Assembly: GCA_963820545.1 (NCBI GenBank)
Contig: CAWGAJ010000001.1
Location: forward strand, 124,001-188,000
Reading direction: 5' to 3'
DNA length: 64,000 nt
Source: CAWGAJ01 sp963820545
Lineage (GTDB): Bacteria > Planctomycetota > Planctomycetia > Pirellulales > Thermoguttaceae
Below, piece after piece: positions 24,568 through 33,563 of the stretch. How positions within the stretch are numbered: the stretch's first letter is position 1; each line of letters begins with the position of its first letter. Below the pieces are notes generated by a model. It was not told the origin of the DNA. It did not search any database and was given only the letters and a program-made list of their open reading frames with translations. Made by a program: the position numbers and the translations under genes.

Positions 24568-25461
24568 TCAGCCGAATCGACCTGTTATATAATCCTCGGT
24601 TTCCTTCCGGTCGGGTTTAGTGAATAACTTTTCAGTCGGGCCGAACTCGACCAGCACGCCCTCATACAGGAAGGCCGCCCAATCCGACACCCTGGCGGCC
24701 TGTTGCATATTGTGTGTGACGATGATAATTGTGTATTCCCCGTGCAATTCTCCAATGAGATCTTCGATGCGGGTAGTTGAGCGTGGATCCAATGCCGAAC
24801 AGGGTTCATCCATGAGAATGATCTCCGGATTGACCGCGATTGCCCGAGCGATGCAGAGTCTTTGATGCTGGCCGCCAGAAAGCCCCAATGCAGATTCATG
24901 CAGACGATCTTTAACTTCGTCCCAAAGTGCGGCCCGTCGCAGGCTTTTTTCCACCACTTCATCTAATATGCCTTTTTGACGAATACCAGCAATTCGCAGG
25001 CCGTAAGCGACATTTTCATAGATGGATTTTGGGAACGGCGTTGGTTTTTGGAACACCATCCCCACTCGGCGGCGAAGCTCGATAACGTCAACCGCTTTGT
25101 CGTTTATGTCCTGGCTGTCGAACTCGATCCGACCGGTTGTTCGCACGTTGTCGATCAAATCATTCATTCTGTTCAGGCAACGAAGCAGTGTCGATTTGCC
25201 ACATCCCGATGGACCGATAAGGGCGGTTACCTCATGTCTGGGAAAATCCATGGTGATAGTTTTAAGAGCCTCGGTCTTGCCATAGTACAAGCAAACTTGC
25301 TCGGCACGAACAATCGGATCGGCTATTACCGGAATCGGTAAATTTTCTGTTACGGCAGGGTTGGAAACAGCCCCGGCGGCAGGCGGAAAATCTTCATTAT
25401 TTTGGGCCATAGGCCGAGGCGGATGTGCCATGACATGTCTCTTGTTGATGGTCTTTAGCAT
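24568..25461 (-). CDS. pstB: Phosphate ABC transporter ATP-binding protein
   Basis: 297 residues, with a non-conserved N-terminal extension of about 45 residues. Walker A is GPSGCGKSTLL, the Q-loop is GMVFQKPTPFPKSIYENV, the signature is ALGLSGGQHQRLCIARAIAV, Walker B is IILMDEP, and the H-loop is IIVTHNMQQAARVSD. NRMNDLIDNVRTTG is specific to PstB. It powers high-affinity phosphate import through PstC-PstA. An internal ATG at 25431 is an alternative start. Fourth gene of the pstSCAB-phoBR operon. Confidence 0.95.
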   Translation of the reverse strand: MLKTINKRHVMAHPPRPMAQNNEDFPPAAGAVSNPAVTENLPIPVIADPIVRAEQVCLYYGKTEALKTITMDFPRHEVTALIGPSGCGKSTLLRCLNRMNDLIDNVRTTGRIEFDSQDINDKAVDVIELRRRVGMVFQKPTPFPKSIYENVAYGLRIAGIRQKGILDEVVEKSLRRAALWDEVKDRLHESALGLSGGQHQRLCIARAIAVNPEIILMDEPCSALDPRSTTRIEDLIGELHGEYTIIIVTHNMQQAARVSDWAAFLYEGVLVEFGPTEKLFTKPDRKETEDYITGRFG

Positions 25462-25489
25462 ATTATCATCATTGTCAAATGGAATTATT

Positions 25490-27067
25490 TTACATAGTTC
25501 GCGATTGGAAACGTGTTCTCATGCGGTTGCGGAGATAAATCGCAAAACTGCTCAGGCTTAGCACAATCAACAGCAGTAGGAGCGTTGTCACATAAACCAT
25601 CGGTTTAGTGGCTTCAACGTTCGGCGATTTGCAGCTAATATCCAGAATGTGAAAACCCAGGTGCATGAATTGGCGGTCCAAATGAAGGAAAGGAAACGAT
25701 CCGTCGAACGGCACTGGGGCGTTTTTCACCGCGCCGGTAATCATCAGCGGCGCCACTTCGCCCGCCGCGCGGGCCATGGCCAGAATAAAACCGGTCATCA
25801 TGCCCGGAGAGGCCATAGGCACAAGTACGCGAACTAGGGTTTGAAACTTTGTGGATCCCAAGGCGTAAGAACCTTCGCGAATCCCCCGGGGTATTGTCCG
25901 CAATGCCTCCTCGGTCGAGACAATCACCACCGGAATTGTCAATAAACCAAGTGTCAGACTCGCCCAGATGATACAACCTTGGCCAAAAACCGGTTCTCCT
26001 GCGTCAATTCGTTCAGGAAAGAACCATCGATCCAGATGACCGCCAACAAGATAAATGAAGAAACCTAAACCAAATATTCCATAAACAATCGAAGGGATGC
26101 CGGCGAGATTATTTACCGCGATCCGCACCAAGCGGACCAAAAAACCTTCTTTTGCATATTCGCCCAGGTAGATGCCGGCCAGCACTCCTAGAGGAAAGCA
26201 TGTAGCCGCCATCAGAAAAACCATTAGCACCGTGCCGAAAATGGCTGGAAACAATCCTCCATCCTGATTTGACTCGCGCGGATTGGTGGCCAATAAGTCC
26301 CATATTTTTGCACAATAGTGCGCCAACTTGCTGCCTATGCCCATTTGATTGGGACAGTAAAAGCAGACCATATCCATTAGTGCTATTGTTTTTTCGCGGC
26401 CAGAGGCGTCGGCAACGATTGCTGCATTTGCACGCACATCGGCTTCACGTTTTTCAATCGCGGTGGTAAGCCGGTCGGACTCTTTTTTTAAGCGTTCTTC
26501 CTTGGCCTGAAGTTCTGTGAGATGTTGGGTAAGTCGTTTTGCTTCCTTGGAGTCGTTGGAAGGGTCGGCGGCAAGGATTTGTTTCAATTGATAATTAATT
26601 CGTAATATTTCATACTTGACGTGATTTTTTAGTTCATTAGCTAAAGCTGCTTGTTCAGCTTGAATCGGCGCTACTTCTCGCGCAAACTTCTTTTGTGTGG
26701 AGGCAATAGCGGCAGCAAGTTGTTTTTGCATGGAGCCTTCATTGGAAATAGTGATGCTGGGCGTGAGTAATTTCCGCATAAAGCCGTAATAATTCATGTT
26801 TGTGAGCCGCTCGATAACAAACGCGTCTTCGGGATAGATCGTTGAGCGAATTGTTTTTACGTTGATCCAGCGGAAAGCCGGGCCATCTTCCATATTGCCC
26901 ACCTTGAACTTGACGCTTTCAATGCCGGTATCGGCATTGATCTCCGTTTGTAATTCTTCGCCGAGAAGTTTTTTACCATCGGACAGTTCGACTTCGGCAA
27001 TAGCATGCGGCCAGAAAACTCCCAGACCATTCCACAATACCACGGCTAACAGGGCCAACGTCAGCAT
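25490..27067 (-). CDS. pstA: Phosphate ABC transporter permease PstA with coiled-coil extension
   Basis: 525 residues, about 230 more than a classical PstA. The N-terminal membrane helix (LALLAVVLWNGLGVFW) precedes an extracytoplasmic domain with an AELSDGKKLLGEE-like beta part. A long coiled coil follows (about 120-230, ELQAKEERLKKESDRLTTAI), then the permease core with GIPSIVYGIFGLGFFI and EEALRTIPRGIREGSYALGS (EAA loop). The frame remains open upstream of ATG 27067 and encodes SRFWRQGEPFVWATGATLAL, which looks like genuine PstA sequence, but no usual start codon occurs before the pstC stop at 27149. The true start is therefore unclear. Confidence 0.9.
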   Translation of the reverse strand: MLTLALLAVVLWNGLGVFWPHAIAEVELSDGKKLLGEELQTEINADTGIESVKFKVGNMEDGPAFRWINVKTIRSTIYPEDAFVIERLTNMNYYGFMRKLLTPSITISNEGSMQKQLAAAIASTQKKFAREVAPIQAEQAALANELKNHVKYEILRINYQLKQILAADPSNDSKEAKRLTQHLTELQAKEERLKKESDRLTTAIEKREADVRANAAIVADASGREKTIALMDMVCFYCPNQMGIGSKLAHYCAKIWDLLATNPRESNQDGGLFPAIFGTVLMVFLMAATCFPLGVLAGIYLGEYAKEGFLVRLVRIAVNNLAGIPSIVYGIFGLGFFIYLVGGHLDRWFFPERIDAGEPVFGQGCIIWASLTLGLLTIPVVIVSTEEALRTIPRGIREGSYALGSTKFQTLVRVLVPMASPGMMTGFILAMARAAGEVAPLMITGAVKNAPVPFDGSFPFLHLDRQFMHLGFHILDISCKSPNVEATKPMVYVTTLLLLLIVLSLSSFAIYLRNRMRTRFQSRTM

Positions 27068-27148
27068 GAGCGTTAGCGCCAGAGTTGCGCCTGTGGCCCA
27101 AACAAACGGCTCGCCTTGCCGCCAAAATCTACTCGCGCCGACCCGTGT

Positions 27149-29408
27149 TTAATAACGGCCGTAGCGTTTGCGCAGATGTTGGCGGACCAGTTCGGCCATC
27201 GTGTTCAGCAGGAATGTCAGGAGAAACAACAATACGGCACATAAAAATAATACTCGATATAGCGTTCCGTTGACCGGAGCTTCGGTAATTTCCACGGCGA
27301 TATTCGCCGAGAGGGTGCGAAATCCGTTAAAAGGGCTTAGATCCAGAATCGGGGTATTGCCGGTGGCCATCAGCACGATCATCGTTTCGCCGACCGCCCG
27401 GCCGAAGCCAATCATCACCGCGGCGAAGATGCCCGGACTGGCCGAAGGTAAAATAATGCGCCACAGCGTTTGCCAGCGGCTTGCCCCCATCACTAGCGAA
27501 GCGGCCGTAAGATCATGCGGGATACTCGATAATGCATCTTCCGCGATCGAAAAAATGATGGGTATGATCGCGAATCCCAATCCGAATGCTACCACAAGAC
27601 TGTTTAGCGGATCGTAAGGTTTTTCTGTGACATTAAAAAGCCACTGTTTGAAGCTGCCGTGAAACAGCAACACTTCCAGGGGACGTGCGATCCAGACGGC
27701 TAATGCAGCTCCAATCATAATGACCGGCATTAGAACTAAAAACTCGTATCCGTGTTCCAGACGTTTAGCCCAATCGAATTTTCGTATTTGCTGCCATAGA
27801 ATCATGAAAAGGACAAATGTAATAGGAAGAGTCACCATGCCGGCAAAAACAGCCACGAGCCATTTTCCCATCAATGGCGCTAGCCAAAGAAGTATCAAAA
27901 AGCCGATCACCACAGATGGCACCGCCGCCATGATTTCGACAATCGGCTTGATGGTGCGTTTAAATCCCGGTGTCGTGAAATGGCTGACGTAAACTGCGCC
28001 GAACAGCGCCAGAGGCACGGCAAAACACATTGCATAAAGTGTTGATTTCAGAGTGCCAAAAATAATTGGCACCAGACTGAATTTCGGTTCATCGCCAGTT
28101 GTCTGCCATTTATAAGCAGGTTCAGTATATCCCTCGTAGTAGACCTTGCCGAAAAGCGTTACCAAGCTGATCTCTGGATGCGGGCAATCGATTTTCCAAA
28201 CCACAAGATGGTTTTGATTGTTTAGACCGATCAAGGCGTTTCCACGAGGGGCGTAGCCGATCTTGGAAAGCGGCTCTCGCCCTGCCACTGTAAGCAAATG
28301 TTTTTCGCTTGTTGCGTAATCCAAATTTACCAATCCTTCACCGCCAAGACTTAAAAGCGATTTGTCGCGGCTTGATGGCAGGATATCATTTACAGGTTGA
28401 TCGTGTTTGGAAAGCTTGTGAATAAGGCGAAGTTTCCGGGAATTTCCGTTGCGGATTTCAAACCAAGTTGTTACCTCGCCATTGGAATCACCCACCGCCA
28501 ATGAAGCATCGCCAAAGACCATAGCCAATGACGTGATCGTGCGGTCGTCACGAAAGGCGCGAACAATCTCTGAATAATCGATCTGGCCATCACCCGTCAA
28601 CTCCCAACGCACCAAGCAGCCGTTTGTAGTGCCTGCATAAAGCATCTTGCCCGTTCGATCCATGGTCATGGCGCTAATCGGCCCGGGAATGCCTTCCTCG
28701 ATCAGCATTTGGAAGCTTTTGGTTTTTTTTCACCCAACAAGGTTTCATCGACTGATTTTTGGGTAATGGAAATCTTGTTGTCCGGCAGCAGTTTGACAAA
28801 GGTCGTGCTGCCTTCTTCGGATCGGCGCGCCAAGGCTTTTAGCGGCGTATCGTTTCTCTTGGCCGGCAATTCAGCCCTTATGTGAAGTGCATGCTTTACG
28901 CTCCGTCGTCCGGTTTCATCAAAATGAGGGTTTAGTTCGGCCTCGACTAACGAAATCGAACCGTCGGACCAGAGCAGCGAGTACATGGAATCGGCAAAAC
29001 GTTCGACAAAACTGATGGTGTGTGACTTTGATCCGGCCGGAGGAGTCGCTTGCTCGTGTCCTAATACTTTGTAATCCCGATTATTACCAAGAAGATCGAA
29101 AAAAGTGAAATTTCCATCCTTGCCCAGAACGTAAGCGGTAAGCGAATCGTTGCCGGCACCCGGTCGAGTTCCACAAAATCCACGCCCAGCGACAAAACAT
29201 CCTTTTCCGACAATCCAGCGGGCGACGGCGTTTCCGTTAGGATCTCCGCTCTTGCACCATGAAATAAAGGTACTGTAACTGAAACAATCAATAGCAAAAT
29301 GGCAACGACACTGGCAATGATTGTGATTCCGGCCAAGGTAATCACCCATCGTGCGATTCTATCGTGTCGTTTTACCTTGCGGATCAAAGATTTATCAATT
29401 GTTTGCAC
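27149..29408 (-). pseudogene. pstC: Phosphate ABC transporter permease PstC, large form, two frameshifts
   Basis: Three frames make one gene. From ATG 29408: RKVKRHDRIARWVITLAGIT (first helix) to DFVELDR. A second frame carries GNDSLTAYVLGKDGNFTFFD to ETLLGEKK. A third carries SFQMLIEEGIPGPISAMTMD, WD40-like strands (TNGCLVRWEL, SNGEVTTWFE, NQNHLVVWKI), then the permease core with VPSVVIGFLILLWLAPLMG and DALSSIPHDLTAASLVMGAS. The breaks are near 29165 (one base missing) and in the A8 run at 28721-28728 (A9 would restore the frame). Intact length is about 753 residues. The propeller-like extracytoplasmic domain is known in large PstC variants. It precedes pstA. Confidence 0.88.
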
Positions 29409-29423
29409 GGTAGAAAATCGTTA

Positions 29424-30404
29424 CTAAAAAAGTTTGAGTTGCTCTTCGACCAATTTCACGGGCAGAGGCCCAAAACCGTCCTTAAGGACGATCTCTTGTC
29501 CCTCTTTGGATAAAACGAATTTCAAGAATTCTCTCACGTGGGGTGGAAGCGGCTCTTGCGGTTTCTTCGCTACATAAATATATAAGGCTCGGCCCAGTGG
29601 ATATTTCCCTGCCAGGGCGTTTGCAAACGTCGGCTCGACCAAAGGCGAATCGACTTTCTTTGCCAGCGGAATGGCGCGGACATCGGCGGTTTTGTATCCA
29701 ATGCCTGAATAACCGATGGCTCCCTTGTCGTTTGCAACGCCGTTTACCACAGCGGCCGAGCCGGGCTGTTCTTTCACCGTATCTTTGAAATCACCCTTCA
29801 AGAGCGCATGTTCCTTGAAATAAGCATAAGTGCCGCTGACCGAATTTCGCCCATAAAGACTAATGGGCAAATCCTCCCATGATCCCGTTAGGCCGACTTG
29901 TCCCCATTTTGTGATCTCCGCATTTCCGCTTTTACGCGTTTGTGAAAAGATGCCATCGACTTGTTCAAGGGTAAGACCCTTTATTGGATTATCCTTATTT
30001 ACATATACTGCCAGGCAATCAAGCGCCACACTTATCCGCGTAGGCTTAAAACCATGTTTCTTTTCAAAAGCCTCTAGTTCGGTGTCTTTCATGGCCCGGG
30101 ACATCGGTCCCAGTTGCGCCGTGCCTTCGGTCAGTGCGGGCGGAGCGGTCGCCGAACCCTCGCCTTTCGTCTGAACCTTGACGTTGGGATATTCTTTTTG
30201 GAATGCCTCGGCCCAATATGTCATCAAGTTGTTCAGGGTGTCCGATCCCACGCTGTTCAGATTGCCGGAAATCCCCGAGACCTTTTCGTATGCTTTCACC
30301 TTGACCTCAACCCCGGCATCTGCTCCCCATAAGTTTGTTGTGATGGCAATGATTATCATCAGACCACAAAACTTCCCACAGCGAACATAATTTGACTGAA
30401 GCAT
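29424..30404 (-). CDS. pstS: Periplasmic phosphate-binding protein
   Basis: 326 residues with signal peptide (CGLMIIIAITTNLWGADA). The binding-protein core shows NSVGSDTLNNLMTYWAEAFQ, VQTKGEGSATAPPALTEGTA, LGPMSRAMK, NKDNPIKGLTLEQVDGIFSQ, NSVSGTYAYFKEHAL and GAIGYSGIGY, the phosphate-contact loops of PstS. No lipobox. It delivers phosphate to PstCA. First gene of the minus-strand operon pstS-pstC-pstA-pstB-phoB-phoR; Pho-box-like repeats lie about 106 bp upstream. Confidence 0.95.
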   Translation of the reverse strand: MLQSNYVRCGKFCGLMIIIAITTNLWGADAGVEVKVKAYEKVSGISGNLNSVGSDTLNNLMTYWAEAFQKEYPNVKVQTKGEGSATAPPALTEGTAQLGPMSRAMKDTELEAFEKKHGFKPTRISVALDCLAVYVNKDNPIKGLTLEQVDGIFSQTRKSGNAEITKWGQVGLTGSWEDLPISLYGRNSVSGTYAYFKEHALLKGDFKDTVKEQPGSAAVVNGVANDKGAIGYSGIGYKTADVRAIPLAKKVDSPLVEPTFANALAGKYPLGRALYIYVAKKPQEPLPPHVREFLKFVLSKEGQEIVLKDGFGPLPVKLVEEQLKLF

Positions 30405-30509
30405 TCTGTTCTCCTTCCTAAAAAAAGACTTAAGAAATCACGGGTTTGCACGGACAAAACAACCCATTCGCATAAATCACTTACTACCTAAAGAATCCTA
30501 ACCCGGGTT

Positions 30510-30548
30510 TGTTAGGAAGGCGTGATCGCAATGTTAGGATTTTGTTAG
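30510..30548 (-). promoter_or_regulatory. Pho box upstream of pstS
   Basis: TGTTAG occurs at 30510, 30532 and 30543, so the starts are in phase with an 11-bp period (0, 22, 33), with a degenerate unit at 30521. On the transcribed strand the core is CTAACA-AAATC-CTAACA. Its position before the Pst operon makes it the reference for the other repeats in this island. Confidence 0.75.
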
Positions 30549-30754
30549 CAAAAACTACTCTCGAACACATTCTTAGTTAGACATCCAAGGGAATCCATTT
30601 TGTTTAAAAATGACGTTACACAGTTGGAGGAGATGAGGAACTCGGAATTGCTAACCTGTTGAATCCCATCTCGTTATGAATATCGCAAGAAGAAAGCGCA
30701 GTCACGAAGAGGATTTTGAACATGGCGGGTTTAGACGATGGGATCCTTGTTGGT

Positions 30755-31201
30755 TCAAAGAACATCTATAGTTGTCAGTGTTTGCAGAATCTTTGTAGTA
30801 ATCTCTTTCAGGGTAGTTTTCGTACTCAGTTCTAGAATCAAGTGATCGCAAATATTCGCTACCATCAAATTCATCCCGCGATCTTCGGAAGAGCGGAAGT
30901 CTGTCCGAAGTCCGATTACTATCTTCCCTTTTCCTTTAGCGTAACCTATCTCAACACAGGTCCCTGAATCCGAATCCGCTCCATCGAGTATGGCAACGAC
31001 AGCAACGGAATCATCTATAGCAGATATTGAATAGTTAAACATCTTGCGGGAAAAGTCCGGCCCCTCCGCGATCTGAGAAGCGTATCTTTGGGGCAGTTCG
31101 ACTTCCAGAGAAGGAGAATCTTGCTGCAAAGCATTCGCAAGCTCTTCATTGAATATTCGCTCAGCTAGTGTGAATAGCGGACCTGCAAGATATATCTTCA
31201 T
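30755..31201 (-). CDS. Nucleoside 2-deoxyribosyltransferase-like protein
   Basis: 148 residues from ATG 31201 (GGGAG 8 bp upstream); an earlier in-frame ATG at 31240 is less likely. MKIYLAGPLFTLAERIFNEE, then FNYSISAIDDSVAVVAILDG and DSGTCVEIGYAKGKGKIVIG match the nucleoside 2-deoxyribosyltransferase fold (AGP loop, catalytic Glu in CVEIGYA). Such enzymes cleave or exchange N-glycosidic bonds of nucleosides, which fits salvage of nucleosides freed by the nucleases in this island. Phased TGTTAG-type repeats lie about 80 bp upstream. Confidence 0.8.
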   Translation of the reverse strand: MKIYLAGPLFTLAERIFNEELANALQQDSPSLEVELPQRYASQIAEGPDFSRKMFNYSISAIDDSVAVVAILDGADSDSGTCVEIGYAKGKGKIVIGLRTDFRSSEDRGMNLMVANICDHLILELSTKTTLKEITTKILQTLTTIDVL

Positions 31202-31289
31202 TAATTGTACTCCCGTAAAAATGCCATTCATCGTGTTCATAAATCCCGCGTTAATTAAAGAATCATGATATCCCCTTTATGTAAGGCTT

Positions 31290-31317
31290 TGATAAGGAAT
31301 AGTTAGAATTCTGTTAG
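31290..31317 (-). promoter_or_regulatory. Pho-box-like repeat before the deoxyribosyltransferase gene
   Basis: TGATAA (31290), AGTTAG (31301) and TGTTAG (31312) are spaced by exactly 11 bp in the same orientation as the pstS box, about 90 bp before the start codon at 31201. Confidence 0.55.
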
Positions 31318-31385
31318 CGCGAGGTCGGGAAAAATTATTCTCGCGAGAATTCAGAATAATTAGTCAACAGGTTGCAATATCCATA

Positions 31386-31424
31386 CTAACCAAACACTTA
31401 CAAAGCTTTAAACAAATACTAGCC
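31386..31424 (+). promoter_or_regulatory. Pho-box-like repeat before the first DUF1559 gene
   Basis: CTAACC (31386), CTTACA (31397), TTAAAC (31408) and CTAGCC (31419) are four units at an 11-bp period on the plus strand, about 180 bp upstream of the ATG at 31605. Individual units are degenerate, but the phasing is exact. Confidence 0.5.
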
Positions 31425-31604
31425 CACTGCTTATAGGCGCTTAACATTTCATTGGCAGGATGGATGTCTCGGAGGAGAAGCAGAGTCTCGACTTATGTAC
31501 AGGTATTTCAATATTTAATTTTGCGCGGCGGCGAAGACAAGCCGTACTAAAGACACAAGGATAGAGACGGATCGTGCGGAGATCTCGTTAGAGGATGGAA
31601 AACT

Positions 31605-32640
31605 ATGATCAGAAATAGGAAGCTGATTTACCGCGGGAATGGTTTCACGCTAGTCGAGTTGTTGGTGGTGATATCAATCATCGGCATATTGTGCTCATTG
31701 TTATTGCCCGCCGTGCAGGTTGCCCGAGAATCGGGCCGCCGTTTGCAGTGTTTGAATAATCTGAAACAAATCAATATGGGTTTGCAAAGCCATCTCGGCG
31801 ATAAAAAAACTTTCCCTCCAGGCGCAACTAAGACCGCCATATCCTAACTACACTTCCTCATACGATCCTTGGGCAGAAGCGAATTCGACCTGGTCCAACA
31901 TGAAAGGATACAGTTGGATGCTCGATCTTATGCCGTATATAGAACATGGTTCTATATATCAACATTGGGATTTTACCAAAAGCGTGGCCGGCAATATAAA
32001 TCTTGCCGCCGCTGACATTAGCGTATTTTATTGCCCCTCCCGGAGAGTCGGCTTGCGCAGGGGAGACAACCAAATCATGTTCAACCCCTCGCTAACCTCC
32101 GGCGGCACCGACTACGGTGGTTGCATCGGAAGAATAAATGGCTGGGATAATACCTTATCTGGTTCGACCAATTCGCATACCTTCGTGCCGGGCCAGTACA
32201 TATTTGACGTCTCAGGTTCCGATCCCAGCATGCACGGCAGGAAATGCGGTATATTCCTGCCGAACCACCGCACACAAATCAAGGACGTTAAAGATGGTTT
32301 GTCGCATACCATTATCATCGGCGAGCTTCAACGGCTACAGCCAAAAGCCGGAGAAACCGGTTATGACAAATGGAGCCACACCAGCAATGACGGATGGGCA
32401 GTGGCCGGTGTGGCAACATTATTCACTTGCGCAATCGCCGGCGAGGGGACCGATATAGGGCAACCCGGCGGCCTTAATAACGGCTTTTTCGAGGACGCCG
32501 GCAGCGAGCACCCGGGGATTGCGCAGTTTGGTTTCGCGGACGGCTCCGTCCGGTCCATTTCTGAAAACATCGATACCCAGTTGTATGCATATTTGGGCAG
32601 CATGGCCGACAAACAAATTGCCGCAATCCCGTTTGATTAA
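31605..32640 (+). pseudogene. DUF1559 prepilin-like surface protein, frameshifted
   Basis: The first frame starts at ATG 31605 with a type IV pilin-like N-terminus (GFTLVELLVVISIIGILCSL, ARESGRRLQCLNNLKQINM) and runs into a stop at 31847. The second frame, open from before 31840, continues YPNYTSSYDPWAEANSTWSN, SWMLDLMPYIEHGSIYQHWD, YCPSRR, GGTDYGGCIGR, HTIIIGELQRL and the C-terminal FGFADGSVRSISENID typical of DUF1559. One surplus base between 31825 and 31840 explains the break; joined length is about 344 residues. These proteins are abundant in planctomycetes and presumably exported by a pilin-type pathway. A paralogue lies at 47058-48058. Confidence 0.85.
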
Positions 32641-32673
32641 TTTTTCATGCCCTTGCCCTATGAAAGGTACTTA

Positions 32674-33093
32674 ATGACCGCGGAATACTTTCGCATTCAT
32701 AAATGGACGTCTGCGACGACGGCCTTTGGCTTAGTAGTGTTGACCGCGATGACGACCGGTTGCGGAAGCGGAGATCGACCACCCTTAGGCCTTGTTCAAG
32801 GTCGAGTCACACTCGACGGCAAACCTCTGGCCAACGCCATAGTTCGCTTTCATCCGAGCACTCAAGGCCGTGAATCTTTCGGAGCGACCGCTAAAGACGG
32901 CCGATACGAACTGTGCTACATCCGCGATATAAAAGGGGCCAAAGTCGATCTACACAGGGTGTATATCGCCACGGGCGATACGAGCGTAGGTATTCCGGAA
33001 AAACTACCGGAAAAATATAACGTCAAGTCGGAACTGTGGCGTGAAGTGAAAAGCGGTGAAAACGAAATCGACTTCGATTTGAAATCGAAGTGA
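32674..33093 (+). CDS. Small lipoprotein with carboxypeptidase-regulatory/transthyretin-like fold
   Basis: 139 residues from ATG 32674 (AAAGG 7 bp upstream). The signal peptide ends in LTAMTTGCGSG, a lipobox-like cysteine. The mature part has GLVQGRVTLDGKPLANAIVR, FHPSTQGRESFGATAKDGRY and YIRDIKGAKVDLHRVYI, the beta-sandwich repeat seen in planctomycete partners of DUF1559 genes. It follows the DUF1559 gene by 33 bp. Its paralogue at 46598-47029 has the same relation to the second DUF1559 gene. Location: probably outer surface of the inner membrane or the outer membrane. Confidence 0.8.
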   Translation: MTAEYFRIHKWTSATTAFGLVVLTAMTTGCGSGDRPPLGLVQGRVTLDGKPLANAIVRFHPSTQGRESFGATAKDGRYELCYIRDIKGAKVDLHRVYIATGDTSVGIPEKLPEKYNVKSELWREVKSGENEIDFDLKSK

Positions 33094-33119
33094 CTTTCAA
33101 TATTGAAATAAATGAAATA

Positions 33120-33147
33120 CTAACTTTCGGTTCATCACCCTCTAACA
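33120..33147 (+). promoter_or_regulatory. Possible Pho-box-like repeat in the spacer before the first PEP-CTERM gene
   Basis: CTAACT (33120) and CTAACA (33142) are 22 bp apart, with TTCATC in the middle phase position (33131). The spacer 33094-33563 has no convincing gene. The distance to the start codon at 33564 is long (about 420 bp), so control of that gene is uncertain. Confidence 0.35.
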
Positions 33148-33563
33148 ATTGGAGCGCATATTTCAGTCATGCTTGATAGCCGGGCCAGCACCGAATCTTG
33201 GGTTTGATCCGATAACATGTCCAAGCGAGAAAGGCGAAACAATTCCCGGTGTTTCATCTTTATCGAATGGATCAGGAGTATTTTTGTGATGTTTGGAGGT
33301 GGGAAAAAAAGCGATTACGATCACCGAGAAACATGGGCCCTGTAAGGGCATAAATTGGGACATAAATGGATTTTCCAGAAGCTCCCAAGTCATTTTGCTC
33401 AGGATCATCGCCTTTCCTTCCCAATCCCGGCAATCAAGCGAAGTTAAATAATTCGTTTCCAGTCCGAACACCAACGAACAAATGTTTTGGACAGTTTGGG
33501 AACGAAGAAACTATACGACTACCAGTGTTACTCACGTTTGGTCACTTTTTTAGGAGGTGCAGA

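Noticed and set aside
33366..33563. N-terminal extension of the first PEP-CTERM protein
   Set aside because: The ATG at 33564 has a strong AGGAGG and is directly followed by the signal peptide; the extension has neither.
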